From Paraburkholderia metrosideri (GTDB lineage Bacteria > Pseudomonadota > Gammaproteobacteria > Burkholderiales > Burkholderiaceae): a DNA stretch of 64,000 nt. How positions within the stretch are numbered: position 1 is the first letter of the stretch; each line of letters opens with the position of its first letter. The stretch is from contig NZ_CAJHCP010000013.1 in assembly GCF_904848625.1 (NCBI RefSeq), positions 1 through 64,000 of the forward strand, written 5' to 3'. Under the pieces are notes generated by a model. That model had not been told where the DNA came from and made no database searches. It saw only the letters and a program-made list of their open reading frames with translations. This document shows positions 8,985 to 17,406 of this stretch, piece after piece. Position numbers and translations under genes: made by a program.

Positions 8985-9896
8985 ATGAACCTGGATTTCA
9001 AGGGACGCGTTGCCATCGTTACGGGTGCAGGAGGCGGTCTTGGACGTCACTACGCATTGGCGCTCGCCGCACGGGGCGCGAAGGTCGTCGTGAACGATCT
9101 GGGTGGCTCGCTGAACGGACTGGGTCTCTCATCAAGTGCTGCGGAAAAGGTCGTGGCTGAAATTCAGGAGGCAGGCGGCGAGGCCATCACCAACGCTGCA
9201 TCGGTAACCGACTTCGGCGCGGTTCAGGGCATGGTTCGCGAGACCATGGAGAAGTGGGGCAGAGTCGACGTCCTCGTCAATAACGCGGGCATCCTGAGAG
9301 ACAGGAGCTTCGCCAAGATGGACCTCGACGACTTTCGTCTGGTGATGGACGTGCACCTCATGGGCTCCGTCAATTGCGCCAAGGCCGTGTGGGAGATCAT
9401 GCAACAGCAGCGCTACGGCCGGATCATGATGACGACCTCGTCGTCGGGCCTGTACGGCAACTTCGGCCAGTCTAATTATTCTGCCGCGAAAATGGCCCTC
9501 GTCGGACTCATGCAAACCTTGGCCATCGAAGGCCAGAAATACAATATTCACGTCAATTCTGTTGCGCCCACCGCTTTTACACGAATGACGGAAGGTTTAA
9601 TGGAAGGGGCTGCGGCCGAAATGCTCTCGCCCGAGGCCGTGGTGCCGGCGATGCTGGTTCTGACTCACGAGAGCGCACCCACACGCACCATTCTCTGTGC
9701 GGGCGCAGGTACGTTTGAGGCCGCGCACATCACCATGACCGAGGGCGTTCATATCGGCACGGACGCGGACTCGCCAGAGCGGCTCGCGAGCGCGCTTGAA
9801 CGTGTTATGAATCGCGATCGCTCGATCGTTCCTGAAGCCGGCAGCGTTCAGGGTAGAAACGAGGTTGAAAGAGCCATGGCCGCCTTTGCGCGCTAG
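8985..9896 (+). CDS. short-chain dehydrogenase, 3-hydroxyacyl-CoA dehydrogenase type
   Basis: A 303-residue SDR whose sequence style matches the dehydrogenase part of multifunctional enzyme type 2 (17-beta-HSD4-like), rather than short 250-residue SDRs. The cofactor motif TGAGGGLG is at 13-20, NNAG at 99-102, and the active site has Ser around 152-154, Tyr165 and Lys169 (YSAAK). The insert NDLGGSLNGLG after the second strand is typical of that group and favours NAD(H). AGGAG precedes the ATG. Divergent from the ligase-thiolase block, it would supply the hydroxyacyl-CoA oxidation step before thiolysis. Confidence 0.88.
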   Translation: MNLDFKGRVAIVTGAGGGLGRHYALALAARGAKVVVNDLGGSLNGLGLSSSAAEKVVAEIQEAGGEAITNAASVTDFGAVQGMVRETMEKWGRVDVLVNNAGILRDRSFAKMDLDDFRLVMDVHLMGSVNCAKAVWEIMQQQRYGRIMMTTSSSGLYGNFGQSNYSAAKMALVGLMQTLAIEGQKYNIHVNSVAPTAFTRMTEGLMEGAAAEMLSPEAVVPAMLVLTHESAPTRTILCAGAGTFEAAHITMTEGVHIGTDADSPERLASALERVMNRDRSIVPEAGSVQGRNEVERAMAAFAR

Positions 9897-9942
9897 GGGC
9901 AACGGCAAATATCACGCTACCGGTCTCGGCACGGCTCGCCTC

Positions 9943-10989
9943 TCATGCATCAACTGGAGAGGCGCCGCCGTCGCGACGGTAAGCGCCTGGCGCCACGCCC
10001 GTCCAGGCGCGGAACGCACGGTAAAAAGACGCGATATCGCCAAATCCAAGGTCGTTCGCGATGTCGGATATTGAGTCGAGGGTCTGGGTCAGGCGATGAA
10101 TCGCCAGATCTCGCCGCAGCGTATCCTGAATGTGCTTCAACGTAGTTTGTTCGCCTTCCAGCCGCCGGCTCAATGTTCGCTGTGACATGTTGAGCGCCTG
10201 GGCAATTTCAGCCGCCGCCAACGATCCCACGCCGCGCTCGAGCAGACAGGTTCGCACGAGATGCGTGACAGGCTGCTTTGCTGATGGAGAACAAAGCCAC
10301 TCACTCGGCTGGCGCGAAAGGAATGTCCTCAGATCCTGTTCCGTCCGCCTGAAGCTCAGGTCCAGCAACGCAGCGTCGAAGGTGATGGCCGTAACTGGCC
10401 GATCAAAGTGGATGGGCCCAGGAAACAACGCGCCGAGATCATCAACGTATGAAGGCGCGGCGAATGCGAAGTCAATGGAAATTAACGGGACGTTCTGCCC
10501 AATCAGCCATGACATGACCCCATGAATGACTTTCAACAGCAACTCAAGTCCGATCTCCCGGCACCGTCTTGGCCCTGACGGTTCGACCAACGTGACTGAA
10601 GCCACCCCGTCTTCGCGAGCTACAACGACTTCGATGTCGTCGGCAATCATGTGCAGAAAACGGGAGTACCGATAAAGCGCCACGCCGACCGTTGAAGCGG
10701 TGATCATGATATAGCCGCCGAATTTCATCGCGGCACCTGGCAGCGGCCTGGAAAACAGACCCACCATTTCGTCCTGGCTTTCACTTGCCATCAACCGGTA
10801 TAACGCCGCGAATTGATCCTCGGGGATTCGCCCGTTATCGGCGGCGAGCGTCTCGGCGCCGATACCTACCCTTTGCAGCAAGCGGATCTGCTTTTCTGTG
10901 TCGGTTCCCGTTTCGTCGAAAAACGCGCGTAGAAAGCAGGACGACAGCGTGAGATGGAGGCTTGACGGATGAGGTAGCCGCGGTTGCAT
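9943..10989 (-). CDS. AraC-family transcriptional regulator with arabinose-binding-like domain
   Basis: A 348-residue regulator. The N-terminal about 200 residues fit the arabinose-binding-like domain of OruR/ArgR-type AraC proteins; the C-terminal 100 residues form the double helix-turn-helix, including IAQALNMSQRTLSRRLEGEQTT and IANDLGFGDIASFYRAFRAWTGVAPGAYR. The start at 10989 gives the usual family length; the frame runs open to 11187 but the extra N-terminus is unlike the family. It is convergent with the SDR gene and is the natural candidate regulator for the adjacent catabolic block. Effector unknown. Confidence 0.88.
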   Translation of the reverse strand: MQPRLPHPSSLHLTLSSCFLRAFFDETGTDTEKQIRLLQRVGIGAETLAADNGRIPEDQFAALYRLMASESQDEMVGLFSRPLPGAAMKFGGYIMITASTVGVALYRYSRFLHMIADDIEVVVAREDGVASVTLVEPSGPRRCREIGLELLLKVIHGVMSWLIGQNVPLISIDFAFAAPSYVDDLGALFPGPIHFDRPVTAITFDAALLDLSFRRTEQDLRTFLSRQPSEWLCSPSAKQPVTHLVRTCLLERGVGSLAAAEIAQALNMSQRTLSRRLEGEQTTLKHIQDTLRRDLAIHRLTQTLDSISDIANDLGFGDIASFYRAFRAWTGVAPGAYRRDGGASPVDA

Positions 10990-11443
10990 TGGAGTCTCGG
11001 ATCCTTGCCGGATTTTTTTAGTCGCACAACCTCGCATCGTCGCACGGCTATTGGCGACGCGCAACGAGGGTTGCTGGGTGCGCCTCGAAGTATGAACAAG
11101 GATTCGCGCGGACGCACCACTGCCGGGTTCTTCCGGAAGCAGGCACGCTGCCAGACGTCCGACGGTAGCGTCCGCCGCGACTCGCAACTCGTGCTGGGAC
11201 GTCAGCTACTCTCGCGAGCGCCAGTCACCTGAATACGTTGCTTCGCTTATGCAATAGGGGGAGCGGAAGGTCCCAGATGTGCGTCGGGTCGGCCCATCCG
11301 CGTCGCAGGATAGAAGCTGAACAAATCGACAGTTCTTCCGACGGAGACGCCCGCTTGATGCACGCACGTGTTGCCGCCATGCAGATTGACAGAACCCGCA
11401 TCTATCAACCGTGCGTGACTTCAAATTCCATCCGATTCGGCTA

Positions 11444-12151
11444 TTAAAGGCGCGGCAGTTCTGTTTTCATCCACTCGTGGACTGCGCGACTCAGTTCCTG
11501 CTGTGACAAGTCCTGAGGAAAGAATGCTGGACCGATAACCACACGAATTTCTCCACGGCGAGTGGGCCAGCCTTTTGCTGGCCAGACCTTGCCCGCATTG
11601 AGAACGACAGGGACCGCCGGCACCCCAGTAGCGCAAGCCAATCGGGTGCCTCCCGATGTCATCTTCAAGGGGGCGTCATGTGGCACACGGGTCCCCTCCG
11701 GAAAGATGACCACGATATCGCCCTTGGCCAGTCTTTCTGCGCTTTCCTGCGTCACGGCCTGATGAGCCTGTCGGGCAGACCCACGGTTCAGACTAACCAT
11801 ATCGAGCCCACGAAGCACCCATCCGAAGAACGGAATACGAAGAAGCTCTTCCTTGAAAACGAAACTGATGCGCCTCGGAAAGAGCGCCATAAACGTGAGT
11901 GTCTCCCAAGTCGATTCGTGACGGCATAGCAGTATCGCTGGCCCTTCAGGGATATTTTCAAGCCCTTCCATCGCGACTGACACCCCCGGCAGGTAACGCA
12001 TCACAACCACCAGTGCCCGGCACCATTGTTTTGCCAGCCAATACCGCCCTGCCCTGCCAACAAAAGGGAACAGGAGCAGTATGACCATCGAATACAGCGT
12101 GCCGCTACCTAGCAGGTAAAAGATGAATAGCCATTTGAAGATCGAGCGCAT
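11444..12151 (-). CDS. 1-acyl-sn-glycerol-3-phosphate acyltransferase (PlsC-like)
   Basis: A 235-residue membrane-associated acyltransferase that would transfer an acyl chain to lysophosphatidic acid or a related lysolipid. A hydrophobic N-terminal anchor covers about residues 7-30. The catalytic HX4E motif is RHESTWE with His78 and Glu83 (many relatives have Asp in the last position), and FPEGTR is at 150-155, followed by VPAVPVVLNAG. The length is normal. The gene stands alone; neither neighbour is a lipid gene. Confidence 0.9.
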   Translation of the reverse strand: MRSIFKWLFIFYLLGSGTLYSMVILLLFPFVGRAGRYWLAKQWCRALVVVMRYLPGVSVAMEGLENIPEGPAILLCRHESTWETLTFMALFPRRISFVFKEELLRIPFFGWVLRGLDMVSLNRGSARQAHQAVTQESAERLAKGDIVVIFPEGTRVPHDAPLKMTSGGTRLACATGVPAVPVVLNAGKVWPAKGWPTRRGEIRVVIGPAFFPQDLSQQELSRAVHEWMKTELPRL

Positions 12152-12797
12152 TGGAGCCTGGTTCAGATTAGTTTGCGGAGAACGTTCCGTGATGGATAGG
12201 TAAGACTACGTGTTGGATGATGCGTTCGCTCCGCAGACTAAAGACAGCCAGATCACGGGAGAGCGATGGTGCGCACCCTCGACGTGATTTTGTACGCAGC
12301 GAAGTCATTCCGACCGTTGAACTGGGCGAATGTTAGTGACTGAGGGGTCTTGCCTCGACCGGTTGAATCTAAGACTTGTACCAGGCGCTCATTTCGTTTC
12401 GGCAACTTGCCGTTATTGACGGTATTCCGGGCACCCCCTGGTTTGGAAAACATGTGCGCCCGCGCCTGCTCCCGGGCGACGCCTGTACATGCTGATTTAG
12501 CGAGTAACGTCATCGGTCTGGTTCGCACTATTTTATGCGATGTCGTACAACATATCGTGTTGCCAGATCAACATCTTGGCCACTGCAGCCCACTCCTTCA
12601 GCTACTCAAGATTGAAGCCAAATCGCCCAGAATATGGGTTTTACCTCGAAATCCCACCGAAACTTCCCTCTCACTTTCAAACTTACAACGTAATAAGCTG
12701 TTAGTAACGGGTAAACTCTATTGTCTGACATCGCATGAATACAGAGAATGTCCCCCAACAATATTTCAAGTTTTTACTTACAAACATCGGAGGGGAC
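12152..12797. other. intergenic region, no supported gene
   Basis: About 645 bases without a convincing gene. A 91-codon minus-strand frame at 12253-12528 has no recognisable domain and no ribosome site. The last 100 bases are AT-richer and contain the leader of the downstream pectinase, with CGGAGGGG as its ribosome site. Confidence 0.5.
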
Positions 12798-14414
12798 ATG
12801 AAGACAAGATTGTTGGCGATCGCGCTTGCATGCACGGTTCTGGCGGGATGCGGTGGGGATGGACTGTCGAGCAGCGATCCGGGAACACCGGCTACACCAC
12901 CGCCAGTCACGCCCTCCGATCCGGGCGTCAGCCAGTCACTCAACGTCAAGGACTTTGGCGCCAAGGGCGACGGCACAACCGACGACACGGCAGCTATTCA
13001 GAAAGCACTCAATGCTGCGAGTGCCGCGAAGGGGACCGTCGTGTTTCCGCAGGGCACGTTCATGACCGGCGCATTGTTCGTCGGCTCGAATACGACCGTG
13101 CAAGTCGATGAAGGCGTGACGCTAAAGGCCATCCAGGCTCAGACATGGTGGAACATCGAAACGACCATCGCGTCCGGCGCCACGAATGGCTTTTCTCCAG
13201 ATGGTCTCTCTCTGTACCCGCAAGTGCCGACCCGCGTGCAAGGCATCGAGATGAACTGGGCATCAGCGATCATCAATGTTCGCAATGCCGACAACGTGGT
13301 CATCACCGGCAAAGGCGTCATCGACGGCAACGGGCAATCGTGGTGGTCGCACTACTACGCGGATGGCACGTCGTTTCATAAGACGCTCGGCGTGACATGG
13401 GCGCTCAACTGGGACGAGCAGCGGCCACGCGGCATCGAAACGTTCAATTCGACGAATGTCACCATCAAGGATGTGACTGTTCAGAATTCGCCGTTCTGGA
13501 CCGTTCATATCTGCTATTCGGATCAGGTGCATCTGGACGGCGTCAAGGTCTACAACTTCCCGAGCGCAGCGACCGGGATCATGCCGAGTACCGATGGCAT
13601 CGATCTGGACTCGTCGACGAATGTTCTGGTAGAAAACGCGGATATCGTTGCGAACGATGATGGCTTCGTCATCAAGTCCGGACGTGATGGAGACGGGCTT
13701 CGCGTCAACAAGCCGACGGCGAACGTCGTGATCCGCAATTCCGTGGTGCGGGCCGGCGCGACGGCATTTACGATTGGCAGCGAAACGTCCGGCGGCGCGA
13801 ACAATATCGAGGTGTCCAACATCCAGGTCACGCCGCTCACCGGACAGATCAACAGCAACGTCGGTTACAAGGCGGGGGGGCCGGCCGTCTATAGCGTGTT
13901 CGTATTCAAGTCGGCACCAACGCGCGGTGGCACGATGGAAAATGTCTACATCCACGACATTACCGTCGACGACGCGTACTACTTCATGCAAGCAAACGAA
14001 GCGTGGCCGGCGGGCGGTACGGTTCCGGCCACGTTTGGGACGACATACCAGGAGCCTTCGTACTGGCCGCCGATTCTCGTGATGCCGGCTACAGCCGATG
14101 CCGGATATCCGATCTTCCGGAACTTCAAGTTCGAGAACATCACGATGAAGCGTGTCGAGTCTGCTGTCTTCGGTGTGGCGGGCTATACGCTTGCGGGTGA
14201 AGCGGAGAAGGGCCGGTTTACGAACTTCACGTTCAATAACGTGAATATCACCGCCGTCAATTCGGCGGGCACCTCAGTGGGTCCCGGGTCGATCGCGAAT
14301 GCCGGGAACTGGGTGTTCACCAACAGCACCATCAAGAATGCCGCGGGTGCGAACATCGTTCCGACGTTGTCGTCCACGACAACCAGTAACGTCACGGGGT
14401 TGCCGGGGCAGTAA
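12798..14414 (+). CDS. glycoside hydrolase family 28 lipoprotein (polygalacturonase-like)
   Basis: A 538-residue secreted pectinase-type enzyme. The N-terminus is a lipoprotein signal with lipobox LAGC and lipidated Cys18, followed by a Ser/Thr/Pro-rich linker to about residue 48. The GH28 right-handed beta-helix begins at VKDFGAKGDGTTDDTAAIQKAL. Catalytic-site motifs are STDGID (Asp266 and Asp269), NDDGFVIKSG with Asp287-Asp288, and a TIGSETSGG segment that replaces the plant/fungal GHG, as in bacterial exo-acting members. AGGGGA precedes the ATG at 12798. It would release galacturonic acid from pectin at the cell surface, fitting a plant- or soil-associated lifestyle. No uronate transporter is adjacent. 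Confidence 0.9.
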   Translation: MKTRLLAIALACTVLAGCGGDGLSSSDPGTPATPPPVTPSDPGVSQSLNVKDFGAKGDGTTDDTAAIQKALNAASAAKGTVVFPQGTFMTGALFVGSNTTVQVDEGVTLKAIQAQTWWNIETTIASGATNGFSPDGLSLYPQVPTRVQGIEMNWASAIINVRNADNVVITGKGVIDGNGQSWWSHYYADGTSFHKTLGVTWALNWDEQRPRGIETFNSTNVTIKDVTVQNSPFWTVHICYSDQVHLDGVKVYNFPSAATGIMPSTDGIDLDSSTNVLVENADIVANDDGFVIKSGRDGDGLRVNKPTANVVIRNSVVRAGATAFTIGSETSGGANNIEVSNIQVTPLTGQINSNVGYKAGGPAVYSVFVFKSAPTRGGTMENVYIHDITVDDAYYFMQANEAWPAGGTVPATFGTTYQEPSYWPPILVMPATADAGYPIFRNFKFENITMKRVESAVFGVAGYTLAGEAEKGRFTNFTFNNVNITAVNSAGTSVGPGSIANAGNWVFTNSTIKNAAGANIVPTLSSTTTSNVTGLPGQ

Positions 14415-14625
14415 CTAGTAGTGAGTGAGTAGGTCAGTCGCGATGGCTTGGATGCGCGTCGTGACCGACCGGTTGAATGACGCAATTACCGCCGGAATAC
14501 AGGGGCACCGGCTTCGTGTGCCTTGGTTGTTCGTGGAAAGACCAAACCGCACCGCCAACCTCGGCGGACGATTTCATCGGTGTTCGATTCAGGACGGTCA
14601 CGCCTGCATCGAACGCCGCCCTACC

Positions 14626-14829
14626 TTAAGCGGACTGAATGTTCGAATTCGACGCCTGCATGCCCTTCAGGCCTTGCATGACTTAGAACGTCGCATTCTG
14701 ATTTTCCTGCAACGACTTGAAACCGCTGCTCTGAATTTCCGAGAAGTGTGCGAAGAGGTCTTCGCCGCCGTGGTCCGGTGTGATGAAGTCAAAACCCCCG
14801 GCGTCGTTGAACAACTTCACCGTACCCAT
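14626..14829 (-). pseudogene. cold-shock protein gene with internal stop
   Basis: Reading from the ATG at 14829 gives MGTVKLFNDA, then GGFDFITPD and GGEDLFAHFS, clearly a CspA-family protein. Codon 49 (14683-14685) is TAA; reading through it continues in frame with VMQGLKGMQAS to a second stop at 14626, giving exactly the 67-codon family length. Key RNA-binding residues are also altered: the usual Trp is Leu6, and KGFGFI has become GGFDFI. Both the stop and these changes indicate decay. It is a remnant between the pectinase and the DMT exporter. Confidence 0.85.
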
Positions 14830-15096
14830 TGCTCTATATCTGCACCGGGGTGCCAACGAATTCGCAAAGCGCCGCGAGAACCCTGCCTAAAGCGCACCAC
14901 GCGCCCGACCCGCCGGAAGTTGGACCATCGCGACAACCGCCCGAACCTTTCAAACCTTGTTGTATGATGACGTATAAGAAAAATTAGCCAGAAGAATTCT
15001 GACTCCCGTCATCAACCGACCCGACGACCAACCAATAAAGGCGACCTGCTCCCGTGGCCAGTCCACGACGTGCGCGCCGGCACCATCATCCGAGAC

Positions 15097-16122
15097 ATGG
15101 CCATTTCTATAAAAACGACGGAACCCCGCGTTTCCGCGCAATTTTTTTCGCAACCCAAATTGCTGATCACGCTGGCGACTTTATGCTGCGCGCTGTGGGG
15201 CAGTTCGTATCCGGCAATCAAGATCGGCTATGCGTTGCTGGGCATCACGCCGAATGACATCCCGTCGAAGCTGATCTTTGCCGGATACAGGTTCGCGATC
15301 GCCGGACTGGCATTGCTGATACTCGCCGGATTATCGAACAAGCCCTTATTCAATCTAACCCGGCGTCATGCCGGACAGTTGATGCTTCTGGGTTTCACGC
15401 AGACCGCCATCCAATATGTTTTCTTCTATATCGGCCTCGCTTACACGACGGGCGTCCGCAGCTCGATATTGAATTCGACGACGACCTTCTTCAGCGTGCT
15501 GCTCGCGCACTTCATCTACAGGAACGACAGGATCTCGCCTCGCAAGGCCGTCGGTTGCCTGCTGGGATTCGCAGGCGTGATGGTCGTCAATTTCGGCGAT
15601 GGCCTGTTTGACTTCGCATTTACGTTGCGCGGCGAAGGCTTTATCGTGATTGCAGCCCTTGTCCTTTCTGCCGCTTCGATTTACGGCAAGCGCATTTCAC
15701 AGCAAATGGACGTGATGGTCATGACAGGCTACCAGTTGGGATTCGGCGGCCTCGTGCTGCTGACGACCGGTTATGCAGCAGGCGGAACGCTGAGTGGATT
15801 CACACCGGCGTCGGCAGCGTTGCTGGGGTATCTGGCGGTCCTCTCCGCGGTGGCCTTCACGTTGTGGAGTTTGCTTCTGAAATACAACCCCGTCGGCAAA
15901 GTGACCATTTTCAATTTCCTCGTGCCCGTATTCGGTACTGCGCTGTCGGCGATCTGTCTGAACGAGAAAATCATGGAGTGGAAAAACCTGGTGGCACTCG
16001 TGCTGGTATGCAGTGGGATATGGCTGGTCACCCGCTTGCCGCAAGTGCGCTCGCGTTTTTCTAATTCGGCGGCGGGCGCTGTGCCGGGATCGACGTGTTC
16101 GGCGTCCCGCTCAGTGAACTGA
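15097..16122 (+). CDS. EamA/DMT-family transporter
   Basis: A 341-residue inner-membrane protein with about ten transmembrane helices in two EamA repeats. The first repeat opens with LCCALWGSSYPAIKIGY, and the second includes AALVLSAASIYGKR. Members export amino acids, metabolites or drugs. The ATG at 15097 begins the protein close to the family start; an alternative ATG at 15070 would add nine residues and neither has a strong ribosome site. The C-terminal 25 residues after LPQVRSRF are Ser/Gly-rich and poorly conserved-looking. Substrate not deducible. Confidence 0.85.
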   Translation: MAISIKTTEPRVSAQFFSQPKLLITLATLCCALWGSSYPAIKIGYALLGITPNDIPSKLIFAGYRFAIAGLALLILAGLSNKPLFNLTRRHAGQLMLLGFTQTAIQYVFFYIGLAYTTGVRSSILNSTTTFFSVLLAHFIYRNDRISPRKAVGCLLGFAGVMVVNFGDGLFDFAFTLRGEGFIVIAALVLSAASIYGKRISQQMDVMVMTGYQLGFGGLVLLTTGYAAGGTLSGFTPASAALLGYLAVLSAVAFTLWSLLLKYNPVGKVTIFNFLVPVFGTALSAICLNEKIMEWKNLVALVLVCSGIWLVTRLPQVRSRFSNSAAGAVPGSTCSASRSVN

Positions 16123-16510
16123 AATCGATCTGGGCTGCCGGGCGCGATCGAACAATGTTGGACACGCAGTCATCGCACGTCCGATCTCACGCGCCTGAGA
16201 CTTTAATCGATATGTCGGAAAACAATGAAGAGGACGGCTGCAGTTACAACGCGCGGGACGCGGCAGGGTTGGCGATTGGGAGATCCCAGAGATTGTCAGC
16301 GCCGCGTTCTAATCAGCGGCACCGCCTTCGCTGTCGCTCGTCGGAACAGCGACTCGTGAAGGCTTCGCCCGGACGGTAAAAGCGTGACGGTGCCGGTTGA
16401 ATGTGCTTCAACCTGCCTGCCTCAGTGCGTGCAGTGCAAGTTAAATCGTGTCAACGGAGAGGCGCATCGCTGCTGCGAACATGTCGATCCACTCATTACA
16501 GCTCATGCAA
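16123..16510. other. intergenic region, nothing recognised
   Basis: No gene, repeat or RNA is recognised here. It may represent further decayed sequence of the adhesin remnant that follows on the minus strand. Confidence 0.4.
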
Positions 16511-17190
16511 TCAGGTATGGCTGATTAGCGCTCCGCCGTCCAGTAGCGGCGTAGCCCCGAAGCTCGTCGTGCCTAAAGCGCCGCTCATCTTCCGCGCCGC
16601 TGTGAATCCGTTGATCAGGAACGTGAGGGCGCCACTCCCGAACGTCAGCGCGCCCGTCGGTTGCGCATCCAATGCGATGACATTACCCGCGGAGAATCCG
16701 GCTATGAGGCCCTCGAAAGCTTCGGGACTGTGCAACTGAAGCGTTCCGTTGCTCGTGAAAGTGACATTCTGTCCCGCGGTAACCGCTCCAAGCTAGGCGA
16801 TGCCGCCTGCCCCGAGCAGCAGACCTCCACGTATCGCCTGCCGCGCCAAATGCGCCGACACATTTCAGGCTCGCGCCCGCGTTGTCGACTTATATCGTGC
16901 CGTTGTTCGAGATGTCGCCCATCAGCGTCAATCGATGCTGCACGGTGACGGTGCCCGCGTTGCTGAAGCCAGCGGCCTTGGCCGCCTTTCCGTGCCAGCA
17001 AGAAAGCCGCTGGCAGCGACGACCAGGCTTCCCGTTTCGAGCGCCCCGTCGGCAAGCAAGAGGCGCCCGTTCACCCGAATTCCAAAGTTCGCCATCACGC
17101 GTCCATGATCTTCGACGGCGAGCGATCCCACGCCGGCGACACCTACTGTCAGCGTGCTGTTGCGGTTGCCGATAACCATCGCGAACGGAA
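16511..17190 (-). pseudogene. remnant of an autotransporter/adhesin passenger domain
   Basis: Minus-strand fragments of a beta-helical surface protein appear in three frames. From 17190 downwards: STLTVGVAGVGSLAVEDHGR and GALETGSLVVAASGFLAGT; after a frame change near 16980: FSNAGTVTVQHRLTLMGDIS followed by a stop; and after another change: VTFTSNGTLQLHSPEAFEGL with GNVIALDAQPTGALTFGSG to 16511. Alternating small/hydrophobic residues and G-x-L-x-V units are typical of autotransporter or large adhesin repeats. No signal peptide or beta-barrel survives. A disrupted gene is the only coherent reading. Confidence 0.65.
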
Positions 17191-17406
17191 ACAGACTGAT
17201 TCGAACGCCAGACCCGTGGTATTGCGTTTGATTGCTATGATCGCAAGTCGAAGTGTTGGATATGCGCACAGAGACCAGCCCTCGACAAAACCATATTCCG
17301 AGGGCGCCGCGACACACCGAGTCGTTGCGGCGTCACTGATCGAGGTGGTTGGGACAATCACAATCACAATGACAATGCCACGCGTCTATCTGGAGCCCAC
17401 GAAGCA

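Noticed and set aside
12253..12528. 91-codon minus-strand frame between plsC and the pectinase
   Set aside because: No ribosome site, domain or conserved neighbour; reads into the promoter side of the region.
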